The translations under genes were made by a program, and so were the position numbers. The notes below the pieces were generated by a model. It was not told the DNA's origin. It saw nothing but the letters and a program-made list of their open reading frames with translations, and ran no database searches. DNA of 64,000 nt from Verrucomicrobiales bacterium (GTDB lineage Bacteria; Verrucomicrobiota; Verrucomicrobiia; Verrucomicrobiales; DEV007): the NCBI GenBank assembly GCA_029212615.1, contig JARGPJ010000006.1, positions 301,288-365,287 of the forward strand, in the 5' to 3' direction. Positions 18,748 through 27,340 of the stretch are shown here, one piece after another. The number at the start of each line of letters is the position of its first letter. Within the stretch, counting starts at the first letter, position 1.

Positions 18748-19581
18748 CTAAGGTAAGGGAACAGTCTTCACTCGACGACTTTTAATCAGTCGATTTAACA
18801 AGTGAATGAGAAGGCTAAAAAGAATGATCGCCGAAAAGGCGGAAATCGGAAGTTTAGGGTGCTGTGTCAGGACCTCGATCCACTGACTTTTCGTCGCGAA
18901 GCTGCTCGCCTTCCATGAAGCATTTACAAACATAAATGCTTGAGGTCGCAGGGGCGCTGTCGATGCAACGTCTGCTTTTCCCTTCGCTTCCTTCAGAAGA
19001 TAACCGGTGCCCGTGGATTCACTGCCGCTCAATCCTGTCGTGAAATTCGCCAGCTCAACCCCATCGGGAAGCTGAAGATTAAAGTTCACCTCGTCAATTC
19101 GGTAACTCCGGAACGACTCCGTGACTTCGTATGCCCAGTTTGCCATCCCGTCCCGAAAGCTCCAGCTTCCGATTCTCGTGTATCGAATGGTGTAGCGCTG
19201 TTCTTTTCTTTCAAGAAACACGTCGCTGCTACCGCACGTGATCTGCGTAACTCCCCCCTGAGAGAGAACGCTGAAAGGCTCGACCTGTCCATTTCGAAGC
19301 ACCTCTTGAACCTGCATCTTCTGATCCAGAACCAGACCGCCAATACCTTTATATACAGTTACATACGAAAGGATAGGCCCGCGTTTAATACCGTTCCCAC
19401 TAAGGGAAATCACAAAGTCCTGTTCGACGTCAATCTTCCCGTTTCGATCAACACGAACAGAGACACGAAGAGATTTGATCGCATCCTTCGCCTCATCGCC
19501 CTCAGGAAGCGCCGTTTGCGCGGCAAAAGACAAATTTGCCGCCACGATCATAACCATCGCATAGAGTATCCGGCGCTTCAT
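18748..19581 (-). CDS. DUF2207-like membrane protein
   Basis: A 277-residue protein with a cleavable signal peptide (KRRILYAMVMIVAANLSFA) and one C-terminal transmembrane helix (PISAFSAIILFSLLIHLL) ending in a basic tail. The extracytoplasmic part shows the DUF2207 pattern: alternating strands with SLRVSVRVDRNGKIDVEQ, then a GIKRGPIL segment like the conserved Gly-Ile-x-Arg of that domain. Full-length DUF2207 proteins usually continue with a long cytoplasmic region that is absent here, so this is a short version. Its role is unknown; DUF2207 proteins are predicted to be membrane-associated sensors or channels. It lies 41 bp after mpl on the same strand, and may be co-transcribed. Confidence 0.65.
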   Translation of the reverse strand: MKRRILYAMVMIVAANLSFAAQTALPEGDEAKDAIKSLRVSVRVDRNGKIDVEQDFVISLSGNGIKRGPILSYVTVYKGIGGLVLDQKMQVQEVLRNGQVEPFSVLSQGGVTQITCGSSDVFLERKEQRYTIRYTRIGSWSFRDGMANWAYEVTESFRSYRIDEVNFNLQLPDGVELANFTTGLSGSESTGTGYLLKEAKGKADVASTAPLRPQAFMFVNASWKASSFATKSQWIEVLTQHPKLPISAFSAIILFSLLIHLLNRLIKSRRVKTVPLP

Positions 19582-19622
19582 GGAGAGAAGACTAAACCAG
19601 AAACACCCTGAGGCGATGAAAA

Positions 19623-21023
19623 TTATAATACCTTCAACAGTTTATCGTGAATACCGCCAAATCCGCCATTGCTGAAAACGATAATCACATCACCATCCTG
19701 AGCCTCTTTTGAAAGGCGTTCGACGATGGTATCGGCATCCGGCTCGTAGTAGGCCGGGTTGCCTTTGCTGCGAAGCGTCTCCATGAGCAGATCGGTATCG
19801 AGCCGCTCACCTTCCGCCAATTGATCGGCTCTTGCCACTTCGGCAATACAGACGGCATCGGCCTGCCCGAGTGCTTCAGGAAGCGCCTCCTGAAAGATAT
19901 TTCGTCGTGTCGTATTCGAGCGCGGCTCAAAAACAGCCCACATCCTTGCGCCTTCGTATTTCCGGCGAAGGCCGCTGATTGCTTCACGAATCGCGGTAGG
20001 GTGATGCCCGAAATCATCGATCACGGTGATATTTCGCGCCGTGACCCCGCGAACTTCCTGACGACGTTTAATCCCCGAAAAAGCGAAAAGAGCTTCCCGT
20101 ATCGCCGTCGGCTCGACACCTCCAAAGCGGGCTGCCGTAATCGCCATCGCTCCGTTTCTCACATTAAATTCCCCATTCAGCGGGATCGTGTAAACCTCCC
20201 CTTCAATCTCAAAGGTCGTCGATTCCGGCGCGTATTCGACCTTGGTGATCCGTGCCTCACAACTTTCTGCAAAACCCACCCGCTTCATCGGGGAATGTCC
20301 CTCGGCTTCAAAGACGTCGAGGCAGTTTTGATCATCTCCGTTCAATAGAACGATACCATTTTCCGGCACGAGGCGGACCATATGGCCGAAGGAGCGCTTG
20401 ATCGCTTCAAGGCTGTCAAAAATATCAGCGTGATCGAACTCAATATTGTTCACGATCGCCACCTCGGGGAGGTAGTTGATGAACTTCGAACGCTTATCAA
20501 AAAAAGCAGAATCATACTCATCGCCCTCGAGCACCGTGATGTCCGACTCAGTGAATCGTGCGCCCTGACCGAGATTTCCCGGCAATCCCCCGATGATAAA
20601 ACCCGGATTTCGCCCCGCAGACTCAAAAATCCAGGCGAGAAGAGATGAAGTCGTCGTTTTGCCGTGTGTTCCACTCACCACAAAGTTCCTCTTTCCGCGG
20701 AGGACCTGGTCACGAAGCAACTCAGGCAGGGAGACGTAGTGGAGCTTCCGGCGCATCACCTCCTCAACCTCTGGATTCCCGCGGCTCTGCGCATTCCCGA
20801 TAACAAACAGATCAACGTCATCGGAGAGATTTTCGGCGGCATAGCCATTCAGGATTTCAATGCCACGACTTTCGAGGAAAGACTTCATCGGATCGTAAAC
20901 ATGGGCATCAGATCCGGTGACCCGGTATCCCGCATCCCTGAAGGCAGCGGCGACAGATCCCATCGCTGTTCCACAAATACCCATGAAATATAGGTGCTTC
21001 CCGTTTCCTGAATTGTCACTCAT
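19623..21023 (-). CDS. mpl: UDP-N-acetylmuramate:tripeptide ligase (murein recycling)
   Basis: Mpl ligates the recycled tripeptide L-Ala-gamma-D-Glu-meso-DAP to UDP-MurNAc, saving peptidoglycan precursors. The 466-residue length and motif order fit the Mur ligase family: an N-terminal Rossmann start HLYFMGICGTAMGSVAAAF, the ATP P-loop GTHGKTTTSS near 115-125, the VTVLEGDEYDSAFFDKRSKF segment and IDDFGHHPTAIREAI in the C-terminal domain. Mpl is preferred over MurC because of the EGDEYDSAFFD and IKRRQEVRG segments. I use the ATG at 21023 rather than a GTG immediately before it. Presence of Mpl implies a DAP-type peptidoglycan and recycling, in keeping with Verrucomicrobiota. The intergenic sequence upstream separates it from a divergent gene. 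Confidence 0.92.
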   Translation of the reverse strand: MSDNSGNGKHLYFMGICGTAMGSVAAAFRDAGYRVTGSDAHVYDPMKSFLESRGIEILNGYAAENLSDDVDLFVIGNAQSRGNPEVEEVMRRKLHYVSLPELLRDQVLRGKRNFVVSGTHGKTTTSSLLAWIFESAGRNPGFIIGGLPGNLGQGARFTESDITVLEGDEYDSAFFDKRSKFINYLPEVAIVNNIEFDHADIFDSLEAIKRSFGHMVRLVPENGIVLLNGDDQNCLDVFEAEGHSPMKRVGFAESCEARITKVEYAPESTTFEIEGEVYTIPLNGEFNVRNGAMAITAARFGGVEPTAIREALFAFSGIKRRQEVRGVTARNITVIDDFGHHPTAIREAISGLRRKYEGARMWAVFEPRSNTTRRNIFQEALPEALGQADAVCIAEVARADQLAEGERLDTDLLMETLRSKGNPAYYEPDADTIVERLSKEAQDGDVIIVFSNGGFGGIHDKLLKVL

Positions 21024-21256
21024 CACAAAAAAGACCGGCCGCGTGAGCCGGGGAGCGCTTGTTTACGATGAAATCCCCGTTGCCGCAATGTCTTTCCCCG
21101 TCTACGAAGAGAGATCATCCCCTCTTTCAAACAATCGAAAAGAAGGTCGTAAGACGGTATTTGAGCGGTTCACGTCATCCCACTACGATTCTTATCGAAA
21201 AAAACTGGACGCTAACACGCGATTGACCCTTTAGGGGACCGGAACGAATCTATTTT

Positions 21257-23110
21257 ATGAGCACCTTTGTGAAACATCAACGCCCCAGGCCGCAAGGCAT
21301 CAGACTGGCCCTGGCCCTTGGAGTGATCTGGCTGGTGCTTCTCGCCATCATGTGGTTCGCCTACCGGAACAGCGAAGGTGACGGCGGCGGCATCATGAAC
21401 TTTATCGGACGGTTTCACATTCTGATCGTGCACCTGCCGATCGGAGTCATTTTCCTCGCGGTGGCAATGGATGTTCTTTCGAAGCTGACGGCTTTTTCGC
21501 ACCTGGCGAGAAGCCTTCCCTTCGTTCTCTGGATTGCCTTTCTTGGATCGATTGGAGCCACCCTCGTCGGCTACCTCCTCATGAGCGTTGAAGGTTTCGC
21601 GGGTCATGCCATGGACATGCACCTTTACTTCGGTCTAGGCGTTGTCGTCGCCACTTTCCTGGCACTTTTCTTCTCCCTTCGCAACCAGGCGCTCCTTTCG
21701 ACACTTGCCATCTTTGCCTCGGTCGGAGCGTCGATGGCGACCGGGCACTTTGGCGGCGCCATGGTGCACGAAGGTGATTATCTCGTTGAACATGCCCCCG
21801 AGCCACTGAAACCACTTCTCCTCGCCGGTCTGAAGACGCAAAGCGATGCCACCGCCAGTAACGACAGTGGGAACGGAACAGAAGAAGCCGTCGAAATTCC
21901 ACTCAGTGACCGCCTTGTCTATTCTGATTTTGTTGTCCCGATCCTCGAAGGTAAATGCAACGAATGTCACAACGAAAACAAGATTAAGGGTAAGCTCCGC
22001 ATGGATACCCACGAACTCCTGCTCGCGGGCGCTGACGGGTCTGATTTTCCGACCGTGATCCCAGGTGATGCCGATGAGTCTGAATTAATCGTGCGGGTCA
22101 CCCTGCCGGATGACCACGACGAATTCATGCCTCCCAAGGGCGATCCGCTTACGGCGGAAGAGATTCAGCTTCTCAGTCTCTGGATTAAAGCCGGTGCCGG
22201 TACTGACCTCAAGATTGCCGACCTTGGTGACGACTCATCGATTGAAGCCACCGCTCTGATCGTCGAGTCGGGATTCGAAGGAGCGGAAGAAATCGCCGGG
22301 ACAGCCATCGCGACTTACGAATCGGTTTGGGACACTCTCTCTCCCGAAGAACAGGAGGAACGCCTCGAGGAGGTCAATGACGCCGCCGCCAAATATCACT
22401 TTTCAATCATGCCGATCTCCGCGGAGGACGACCGTCTTCGCGTCAACGTCATCAACGCAGCTAAAGATTTTGGGGATGATCAACTCGCTCTCCTCGAACC
22501 GGTTGCCGACCGGATTGTCTGGCTGGATCTCGCCCGGAGCCAAATCACTGACAACGGACTGAAAGTGGTCAGTAAAATGAATGCGCTCGAACGACTGCAC
22601 CTTGAAAACACATCAGTGACCGATGAAGGCATTACTCACCTCGGAAACCTGACCGGCCTTGAATACCTGAACCTCTACAACACAAAGGTCGGCAATGGAA
22701 TCTTCACTACCCTTGCCGCCCTCCCGAACCTGAAAAAACTTTATGTTTGGCAAACCGAAGTCGACCCCGCTGAAGCGAGGGCATTCGAGCGCAGCGTCAA
22801 TCTGGAGATCAATACCGGGGTAGCCCCGGCGTCACCGGCTGCGGTCGAAGAAACAGCCGCTGATTCGCCCAAGCCGGCTCCTGAGAAAAAGGACGAATCA
22901 ACTCCGGCGGCAACTAAACCGACCACCCAACCAGCTCCGGCAGCTAAAAAAGAGGCAAAAACACCGGAAAAACCGGCTGCTCCTGCCGCAAAAAAGGCAG
23001 CCCCGACTACTCCGGCAAAAAAAGAAGCGACCGCAGCGAAAAAGGCCGCCGATACCCCTCCTGAGCCAAAAGCGAAGGCAACTCCCAAGGCGAAAGCAGC
23101 CAAAGACTAA
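21257..23110 (+). CDS. DUF2231 / planctomycete cytochrome c / LRR protein with Lys-Ala-Pro tail
   Basis: A 617-residue protein. It begins with five to six transmembrane segments of DUF2231 type (about 15-175; FHILIVHLPIGVIFLAVAMD is the family mark), then a planctomycete cytochrome c domain with heme motif CNECH (234-238) and the typical distal segment MPPKGDPLTAEEIQLLSLWIKAGA. Leucine-rich repeats follow (about 430-505, LERLHLENTSVTDEGITHLG is one unit). The last ~100 residues are a Lys/Ala/Pro-rich tail like a histone H1 C-terminus. DUF2231 plus planctomycete cytochrome is common in this phylum and suggests a membrane heme protein; the LRRs may bind a partner. It is followed by a lipoprotein and cytochrome c assembly genes, so it may be one of their substrates. 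Confidence 0.85.
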   Translation: MSTFVKHQRPRPQGIRLALALGVIWLVLLAIMWFAYRNSEGDGGGIMNFIGRFHILIVHLPIGVIFLAVAMDVLSKLTAFSHLARSLPFVLWIAFLGSIGATLVGYLLMSVEGFAGHAMDMHLYFGLGVVVATFLALFFSLRNQALLSTLAIFASVGASMATGHFGGAMVHEGDYLVEHAPEPLKPLLLAGLKTQSDATASNDSGNGTEEAVEIPLSDRLVYSDFVVPILEGKCNECHNENKIKGKLRMDTHELLLAGADGSDFPTVIPGDADESELIVRVTLPDDHDEFMPPKGDPLTAEEIQLLSLWIKAGAGTDLKIADLGDDSSIEATALIVESGFEGAEEIAGTAIATYESVWDTLSPEEQEERLEEVNDAAAKYHFSIMPISAEDDRLRVNVINAAKDFGDDQLALLEPVADRIVWLDLARSQITDNGLKVVSKMNALERLHLENTSVTDEGITHLGNLTGLEYLNLYNTKVGNGIFTTLAALPNLKKLYVWQTEVDPAEARAFERSVNLEINTGVAPASPAAVEETAADSPKPAPEKKDESTPAATKPTTQPAPAAKKEAKTPEKPAAPAAKKAAPTTPAKKEATAAKKAADTPPEPKAKATPKAKAAKD

Positions 23111-23179
23111 GCCCTTCAACCACCCTTTCTTTCAACATTTCCATGGCTGTGCTTTCTTATCGAAAGTCAGTTTTTCAGT

Positions 23180-23830
23180 ATGAGATTCCTCCCCTCTTTC
23201 ATCCTCCTTACCACCGCGACCATGCTCGTCAGTTGCGGCGACTCCGGCCCGTCCGGCGCTCAAATTGTGACTCGTGAGCTTCCCGGGTCGCATCAGTCAT
23301 TCCGACTTGTCGATTCCAGCGCGGAACGTTTCCGCTACCAGAAACGCGATGCCGCCACCGCAGCAGGGGCGACCCCGGCCAGCACAGCTCCTGATCTGGT
23401 CTACACGACGCCCGAGGGCTGGAAAGAACAGGCAGGCTCCATGATGCGTGACGTGAACCTGACATTCGGCGACAACGATGAAGGTGAATGCTACGTCGCC
23501 CGTCTCCCCGGAGCTGGAGGAGGACTCCTCGCAAACGTCAACCGCTGGCGTACCCAGATGGGGGCTGAGGCCCTCACGGCAGAGGAAGTTGAAGCCCTGC
23601 CGAAAAAGCCACTCTTTGGCCAGCCCGCGACCTTCATGACAGTCGATGGCGACTTCTCCCCCGGCATGGGATCGACTGAGGTGAAGAAAAACCATCGACT
23701 CCTCGGACTGATTCTCGCCTCTGAGGCAGGAGCCGTTTTCGTCAAAATGACCGGCCCCAAAGAACTCGTCACTGAAAATGAGGCCGCTTTCGATGTTTTC
23801 ACCTCATCGCTCGACGTTTCACTGAACTGA
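23180..23830 (+). CDS. Uncharacterised lipoprotein
   Basis: A 216-residue protein with a lipoprotein signal: hydrophobic stretch then LVSCGDS, so Cys19 is the likely lipidated residue and the next Gly-Asp could retain it in the inner membrane by the E. coli +2 rule (not proven for this phylum). The mature part has a conserved-looking core with GWKEQAGSMMRDVNLTFG, PGAGGGLLANVNRWRTQMG and FVKMTGP segments, which I have the impression recur in proteins of unknown function in these phyla. I do not know its activity. It lies 69 bp after the cytochrome-LRR gene and 25 bp before resB, so it may belong to the cytochrome c maturation operon. Confidence 0.75.
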   Translation: MRFLPSFILLTTATMLVSCGDSGPSGAQIVTRELPGSHQSFRLVDSSAERFRYQKRDAATAAGATPASTAPDLVYTTPEGWKEQAGSMMRDVNLTFGDNDEGECYVARLPGAGGGLLANVNRWRTQMGAEALTAEEVEALPKKPLFGQPATFMTVDGDFSPGMGSTEVKKNHRLLGLILASEAGAVFVKMTGPKELVTENEAAFDVFTSSLDVSLN

Positions 23831-23855
23831 TCTACTGCGTATCCCTTTCTATATC

Positions 23856-25094
23856 ATGGCCCGAAAACCCATCGACTGGTCCCCCTCAAACTGGCCCAAA
23901 CTTCTCTACCAGTTTTTCACTTCGTTCAAAGTGGCGACAGCCGTTTTTGTCCTCATGACGCTGGTCACGCTTCTCGGCACGCTGGCTCAGGTCGACCAGG
24001 GCCTCTACGCGGCGAAAGTGAAGTACTTTCATTCCTTCTTTTTTACGGACAAAATCTTCGGCATTCCTGTTCTTCTTCCGGGCGGACTGCTTCTCATGAT
24101 CATTCTCACGATCAACATGATCCTGGGAGCTCTCGTAAAAGTTCGGAAAAGATGGCGCGGCGCCGGTCTTCTTGTCTCGCACTTCGGCATGATCATGCTG
24201 CTTGCCGGCGGATTCGTCACCTGGGCCTTCGCCACCGACGGCTACATGGCGCTCTACCCGGGCATGTCTTCCAACCGCGTCGAGAGCTACCGGGACTGGC
24301 AACTCGAAGTGTTCCCTCTCGATGAAAACGGCCGGGCGAAGCAGTCGTGGATCCTCCCTTCGGACGAACTTCAGAGCATCCGCGTCGATGAACAGCGCAG
24401 CTACGACGCCGACGGTCTTCCCTTTCACGTGATCATCAACGGCTTCACGAAGAATGCCACGCCGATCCCGACGGCTTCGATCAAATCATCCAGCGGCAAA
24501 GGCAAAGAGATAGACGGCTTCAAGCTGGTCCCACAGGACGCTTCCAAAGAGGCCGAACAAAACCTTCCCGGAGCCTATGTCGCCTTCGACCCTGATGGCG
24601 AAGGAGAAGGGATCGAAGCCATCCTCTGGGCCGGCTCCTACCGTTTCGACCCCGGAGAGGACCCCATGCCCTTTCCGTTCACTATCGATGGCCAGCTATA
24701 TGGAGCCATGCTCGCAAAGAAATCATGGAACGTCCCTTTTGAAGTCCGCCTCGATGAATTCATCTTCGAACGCCACCCCGGCGTGAGCACCGCCCGCAAT
24801 TACGAAAGTCGGGTGACCCGCGTTGAGGGAGAGAAAGAAACCTCTCTCGAAATCAAAATGAATGAGCCGATGCGCTTTGCCGGTTACACCTTTTTCCAGG
24901 AATCCTTCGGCCCCTCAGACGGAAAGCCCGGCGAAATGTTCTCCCAGTTCGCGGTCGCCAACAATCCTGCGGACCAGTGGCCGCTCTGGTCGCTCGTCGT
25001 CACCACCATCGGCCTCATGATTCATTTCTGCGTCATGCTGGTCGACTTCATTATTCGTTCCCGCAGGAAAACCGCTGCCGCCACTCAGTCATGA
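23856..25094 (+). CDS. resB: ResB-like cytochrome c biogenesis protein
   Basis: A 412-residue membrane protein of the ResB/Ccs1 family, one half of the System II cytochrome c synthase that attaches heme to apocytochromes outside the membrane. Transmembrane segments are near 20-45 (TSFKVATAVFVLMTLVTLLG), 70-85, 100-125 and at the C-terminus (LWSLVVTTIGLMIHFCVMLV). Between them is a large periplasmic domain with AGYTFFQESFGPSDG near the end, matching the family. It is shorter than some ResB proteins but complete. The stop TGA overlaps the start of the following ccsA-like gene (ATGA), so the two are almost certainly made together. The window's cytochrome-type genes are likely clients. Confidence 0.88.
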   Translation: MARKPIDWSPSNWPKLLYQFFTSFKVATAVFVLMTLVTLLGTLAQVDQGLYAAKVKYFHSFFFTDKIFGIPVLLPGGLLLMIILTINMILGALVKVRKRWRGAGLLVSHFGMIMLLAGGFVTWAFATDGYMALYPGMSSNRVESYRDWQLEVFPLDENGRAKQSWILPSDELQSIRVDEQRSYDADGLPFHVIINGFTKNATPIPTASIKSSSGKGKEIDGFKLVPQDASKEAEQNLPGAYVAFDPDGEGEGIEAILWAGSYRFDPGEDPMPFPFTIDGQLYGAMLAKKSWNVPFEVRLDEFIFERHPGVSTARNYESRVTRVEGEKETSLEIKMNEPMRFAGYTFFQESFGPSDGKPGEMFSQFAVANNPADQWPLWSLVVTTIGLMIHFCVMLVDFIIRSRRKTAAATQS

Positions 25095-27127
25095 AACGCC
25101 TCTTTCTTTCTCTGATTCTCCCTGTTCTGGCTCTTCCCGGAATCGCTTCAGCCCGCGATTTACCGAAGACCCCACTCCCCTCCTATGAGCCATGGGATGA
25201 GGAAGTGGTTCACACCTTCGAAAACCTTCTTGTTCAGGAAGGCGGCCGGGTCAAACCGCTCTACTCGGTGGCCAGGTTCACGCTGCTCCAGTACAGCGGA
25301 AAAACGACCGCAGCCTTTCAAACCGCCGACGGTGTCGATCACAAGCTTCACTACGCCGAGTGGCTCCTCAACGTCCTCTTCAAGGGCGAAGTCGCTAAAG
25401 ATCTTCCCGTTTTTATTGTCGATGACTCTGCCGCCGTTGTTCAAATCGGCGTGTCCCCCAAATCAAAGCGCGACCGGTATTCCTACAACGAACTCTTCGC
25501 CGGACGCGCCAAGCTCGCTGAATTGAGCGCTCAATTCGCCGAGAAACAGAAGAAATATCAAGAGAGTGAGAAAGACCCCCAATTTGAACTGGGCCGTGTC
25601 GAGGGCATGATCCTTACGCTGGGGCGAAACATCAGTTCCTTTGAATATCTGCTTGGCCAGTTTGGTTTCGCCCGCAAAGGGGAGCTCATCGTGAATGAGA
25701 ACATCCTGCCGGATGAACTCATCGATCTCGCGAAACGCCTCGATGTCGTCGAAATGCTCAACAAGATGCCGGAGATGTCCATCAACCAGCTCATGCAGGC
25801 GATCAGCACACCGCCGGGAAGCTCACAGGATGAAATCATGTTTTCCGGAGCGCTCCGCCTTTTCTTCTTTCACGCCAACACCGCGCGGGGAATGAATCTC
25901 TTTCCACCCCGGGAAACCGACAATGAGGTCTGGCTCTCCGCCAGCGACCTCATGATTGAGGCACTCGGCGACAAAGATGCCCGCCCCTGGGCGGGAGAAC
26001 AGCTGGGGAAAATTCAATCGCTCGTCGATGCGAAAAATGAAAGCCCCGAAGCTTTTGCCAAAGAACTTACCGAATTTTCCAAGTGGCAGCACGCTATCTC
26101 CGACCCTCGCGGTGAAGGCCTTCACTCCGACCTCGAGGTGAAGATGTATCGCGGCAAGTATTTCATGAACTCACTGGTCTGTTTCATTTTTGCCTTTGTG
26201 GTCATGGCATTCAGCTGGCTCACTCCCGGAAGCAAAATCGGCAAAACCCTCATCATCGTAGCGAGCCTCATCGCCCTGCTGGGGCTTTACTTCAACGTGC
26301 ACGGCATCACTTTGCGCAGCATCATCCGCCAGCGCCCCCCGATCACGAATCTCTACGACACCGTGCTTTTCATCACGGGAACGGCCGTCCTCCTCGGACT
26401 CCTCATTGAGTATTTCACCCGCCTCGGCGTGGGCACCCTGGTCGCAATTCTTTCAGGCGTGCTGGGCATGTTTCTTTCCATGAAATACGAGGCCAAGGAG
26501 GCGACCGACACGATCACCCAACTCGTCGCGGTGCTCGACACCAACTTCTGGCTCGCGACTCACGTCACGATCATCAATATTGGCTACGCGGCCGGGCTGG
26601 TCTCCGCGATCATCGGAATCATTTACCTGACGGGGCGATTCGTCTTCATGCTCATCGGAAGAAAGTCGAAAGACTTTTTCAAGACCCTCACCCGCATGAA
26701 CTACGGAGTGATCTGCTTCTGCCTCTTCTTCGCATTGGTGGGAACCGTCCTCGGCGGAATCTGGGCAAATTACAGCTGGGGTCGATTCTGGGGTTGGGAC
26801 CCGAAAGAAAATGGCGCACTCATGATTTGCCTCTGGACCCTGGTGATCCTCCACGGTCGCATGGCCGGCTGGATCCGCGATCTCGGCGTACACATGAACG
26901 CCATCGTCCTCGCAATCATCACCACATTCAGCTGGTGGGGGGTGAATAATCTGGGAGTTGGCCTTCACAGCTACGGATTTACCGACGGCGTCTGGGGTGC
27001 CCTCTACAGCACCTGGATGATTTTTGGCGCGTTCATGCTCATGGGGGTGATCGTCTGGTTTCGTGAACGGCAGAGCAAATTGCGAAAAAAGGACTCATCA
27101 AAGACCGCTGAAACCCTTCCCGCCTAG
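25091..27127 (+). CDS. ccsA: CcsA/ResC-type cytochrome c synthase
   Basis: The other half of System II cytochrome c assembly. I place the start at 25091, giving an ATGA overlap with resB and a good signal peptide (KRLFLSLILPVLALPGIASA); a longer frame begins inside resB. The 678-residue protein has a large N-terminal periplasmic part of about 350 residues, then a membrane domain with around eight helices. The heme-handling WWD-type motif WGRFWGWDPKENGALMICLW is near residues 565-585, and conserved periplasmic histidines are present, for instance ILHGRM and GLHSYG. ResC proteins are usually 300-400 residues; the long N-terminal addition is unusual but is seen in the cytochrome synthases of this phylum to my knowledge. 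Confidence 0.88.
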   Translation: MKRLFLSLILPVLALPGIASARDLPKTPLPSYEPWDEEVVHTFENLLVQEGGRVKPLYSVARFTLLQYSGKTTAAFQTADGVDHKLHYAEWLLNVLFKGEVAKDLPVFIVDDSAAVVQIGVSPKSKRDRYSYNELFAGRAKLAELSAQFAEKQKKYQESEKDPQFELGRVEGMILTLGRNISSFEYLLGQFGFARKGELIVNENILPDELIDLAKRLDVVEMLNKMPEMSINQLMQAISTPPGSSQDEIMFSGALRLFFFHANTARGMNLFPPRETDNEVWLSASDLMIEALGDKDARPWAGEQLGKIQSLVDAKNESPEAFAKELTEFSKWQHAISDPRGEGLHSDLEVKMYRGKYFMNSLVCFIFAFVVMAFSWLTPGSKIGKTLIIVASLIALLGLYFNVHGITLRSIIRQRPPITNLYDTVLFITGTAVLLGLLIEYFTRLGVGTLVAILSGVLGMFLSMKYEAKEATDTITQLVAVLDTNFWLATHVTIINIGYAAGLVSAIIGIIYLTGRFVFMLIGRKSKDFFKTLTRMNYGVICFCLFFALVGTVLGGIWANYSWGRFWGWDPKENGALMICLWTLVILHGRMAGWIRDLGVHMNAIVLAIITTFSWWGVNNLGVGLHSYGFTDGVWGALYSTWMIFGAFMLMGVIVWFRERQSKLRKKDSSKTAETLPA

Positions 27128-27194
27128 TCCCCGCAAATTTTAGTCTTTCCATCTTCCCGCTGGCATTCGCGGTGAGATTGTCTACTATTTTCGC

Positions 27195-27284
27195 ATGGCT
27201 ATTTTTCTAGGAATCTTCATCGCAGTTATCTTTCTCCTGGCAGGCGTTCTCGCCTTTCAGTATCTCTTGAATGGCAAGAGCTAA
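27195..27284 (+). CDS. 29-residue single-pass membrane peptide
   Basis: An ATG-initiated 29-codon frame ending in TAA lies between ccsA and the OmpA-like gene. The peptide has a single hydrophobic helix (AIFLGIFIAVIFLLAGVLAF) flanked by the C-terminal QYLLNGKS, a pattern typical of small accessory subunits of membrane complexes. It is too short for ordinary gene calling. Support is composition, placement 67 bp after ccsA on the same strand, and an intact start and stop; I cannot show conservation. A role as a small subunit of a heme or respiratory complex is inference. Confidence 0.45.
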   Translation: MAIFLGIFIAVIFLLAGVLAFQYLLNGKS

Positions 27285-27340
27285 CGTTCATTGAGCCGGC
27301 GAACGCCCAACGAATCTTCTCCGTATAACCCTCTCGAAAT

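Noticed and set aside
24977..25090. Longer N-terminus for the CcsA-like protein
   Set aside because: The extension lies within resB in another frame, is His/Arg-rich, and the ATG at 25091 has a signal peptide and an ATGA overlap.
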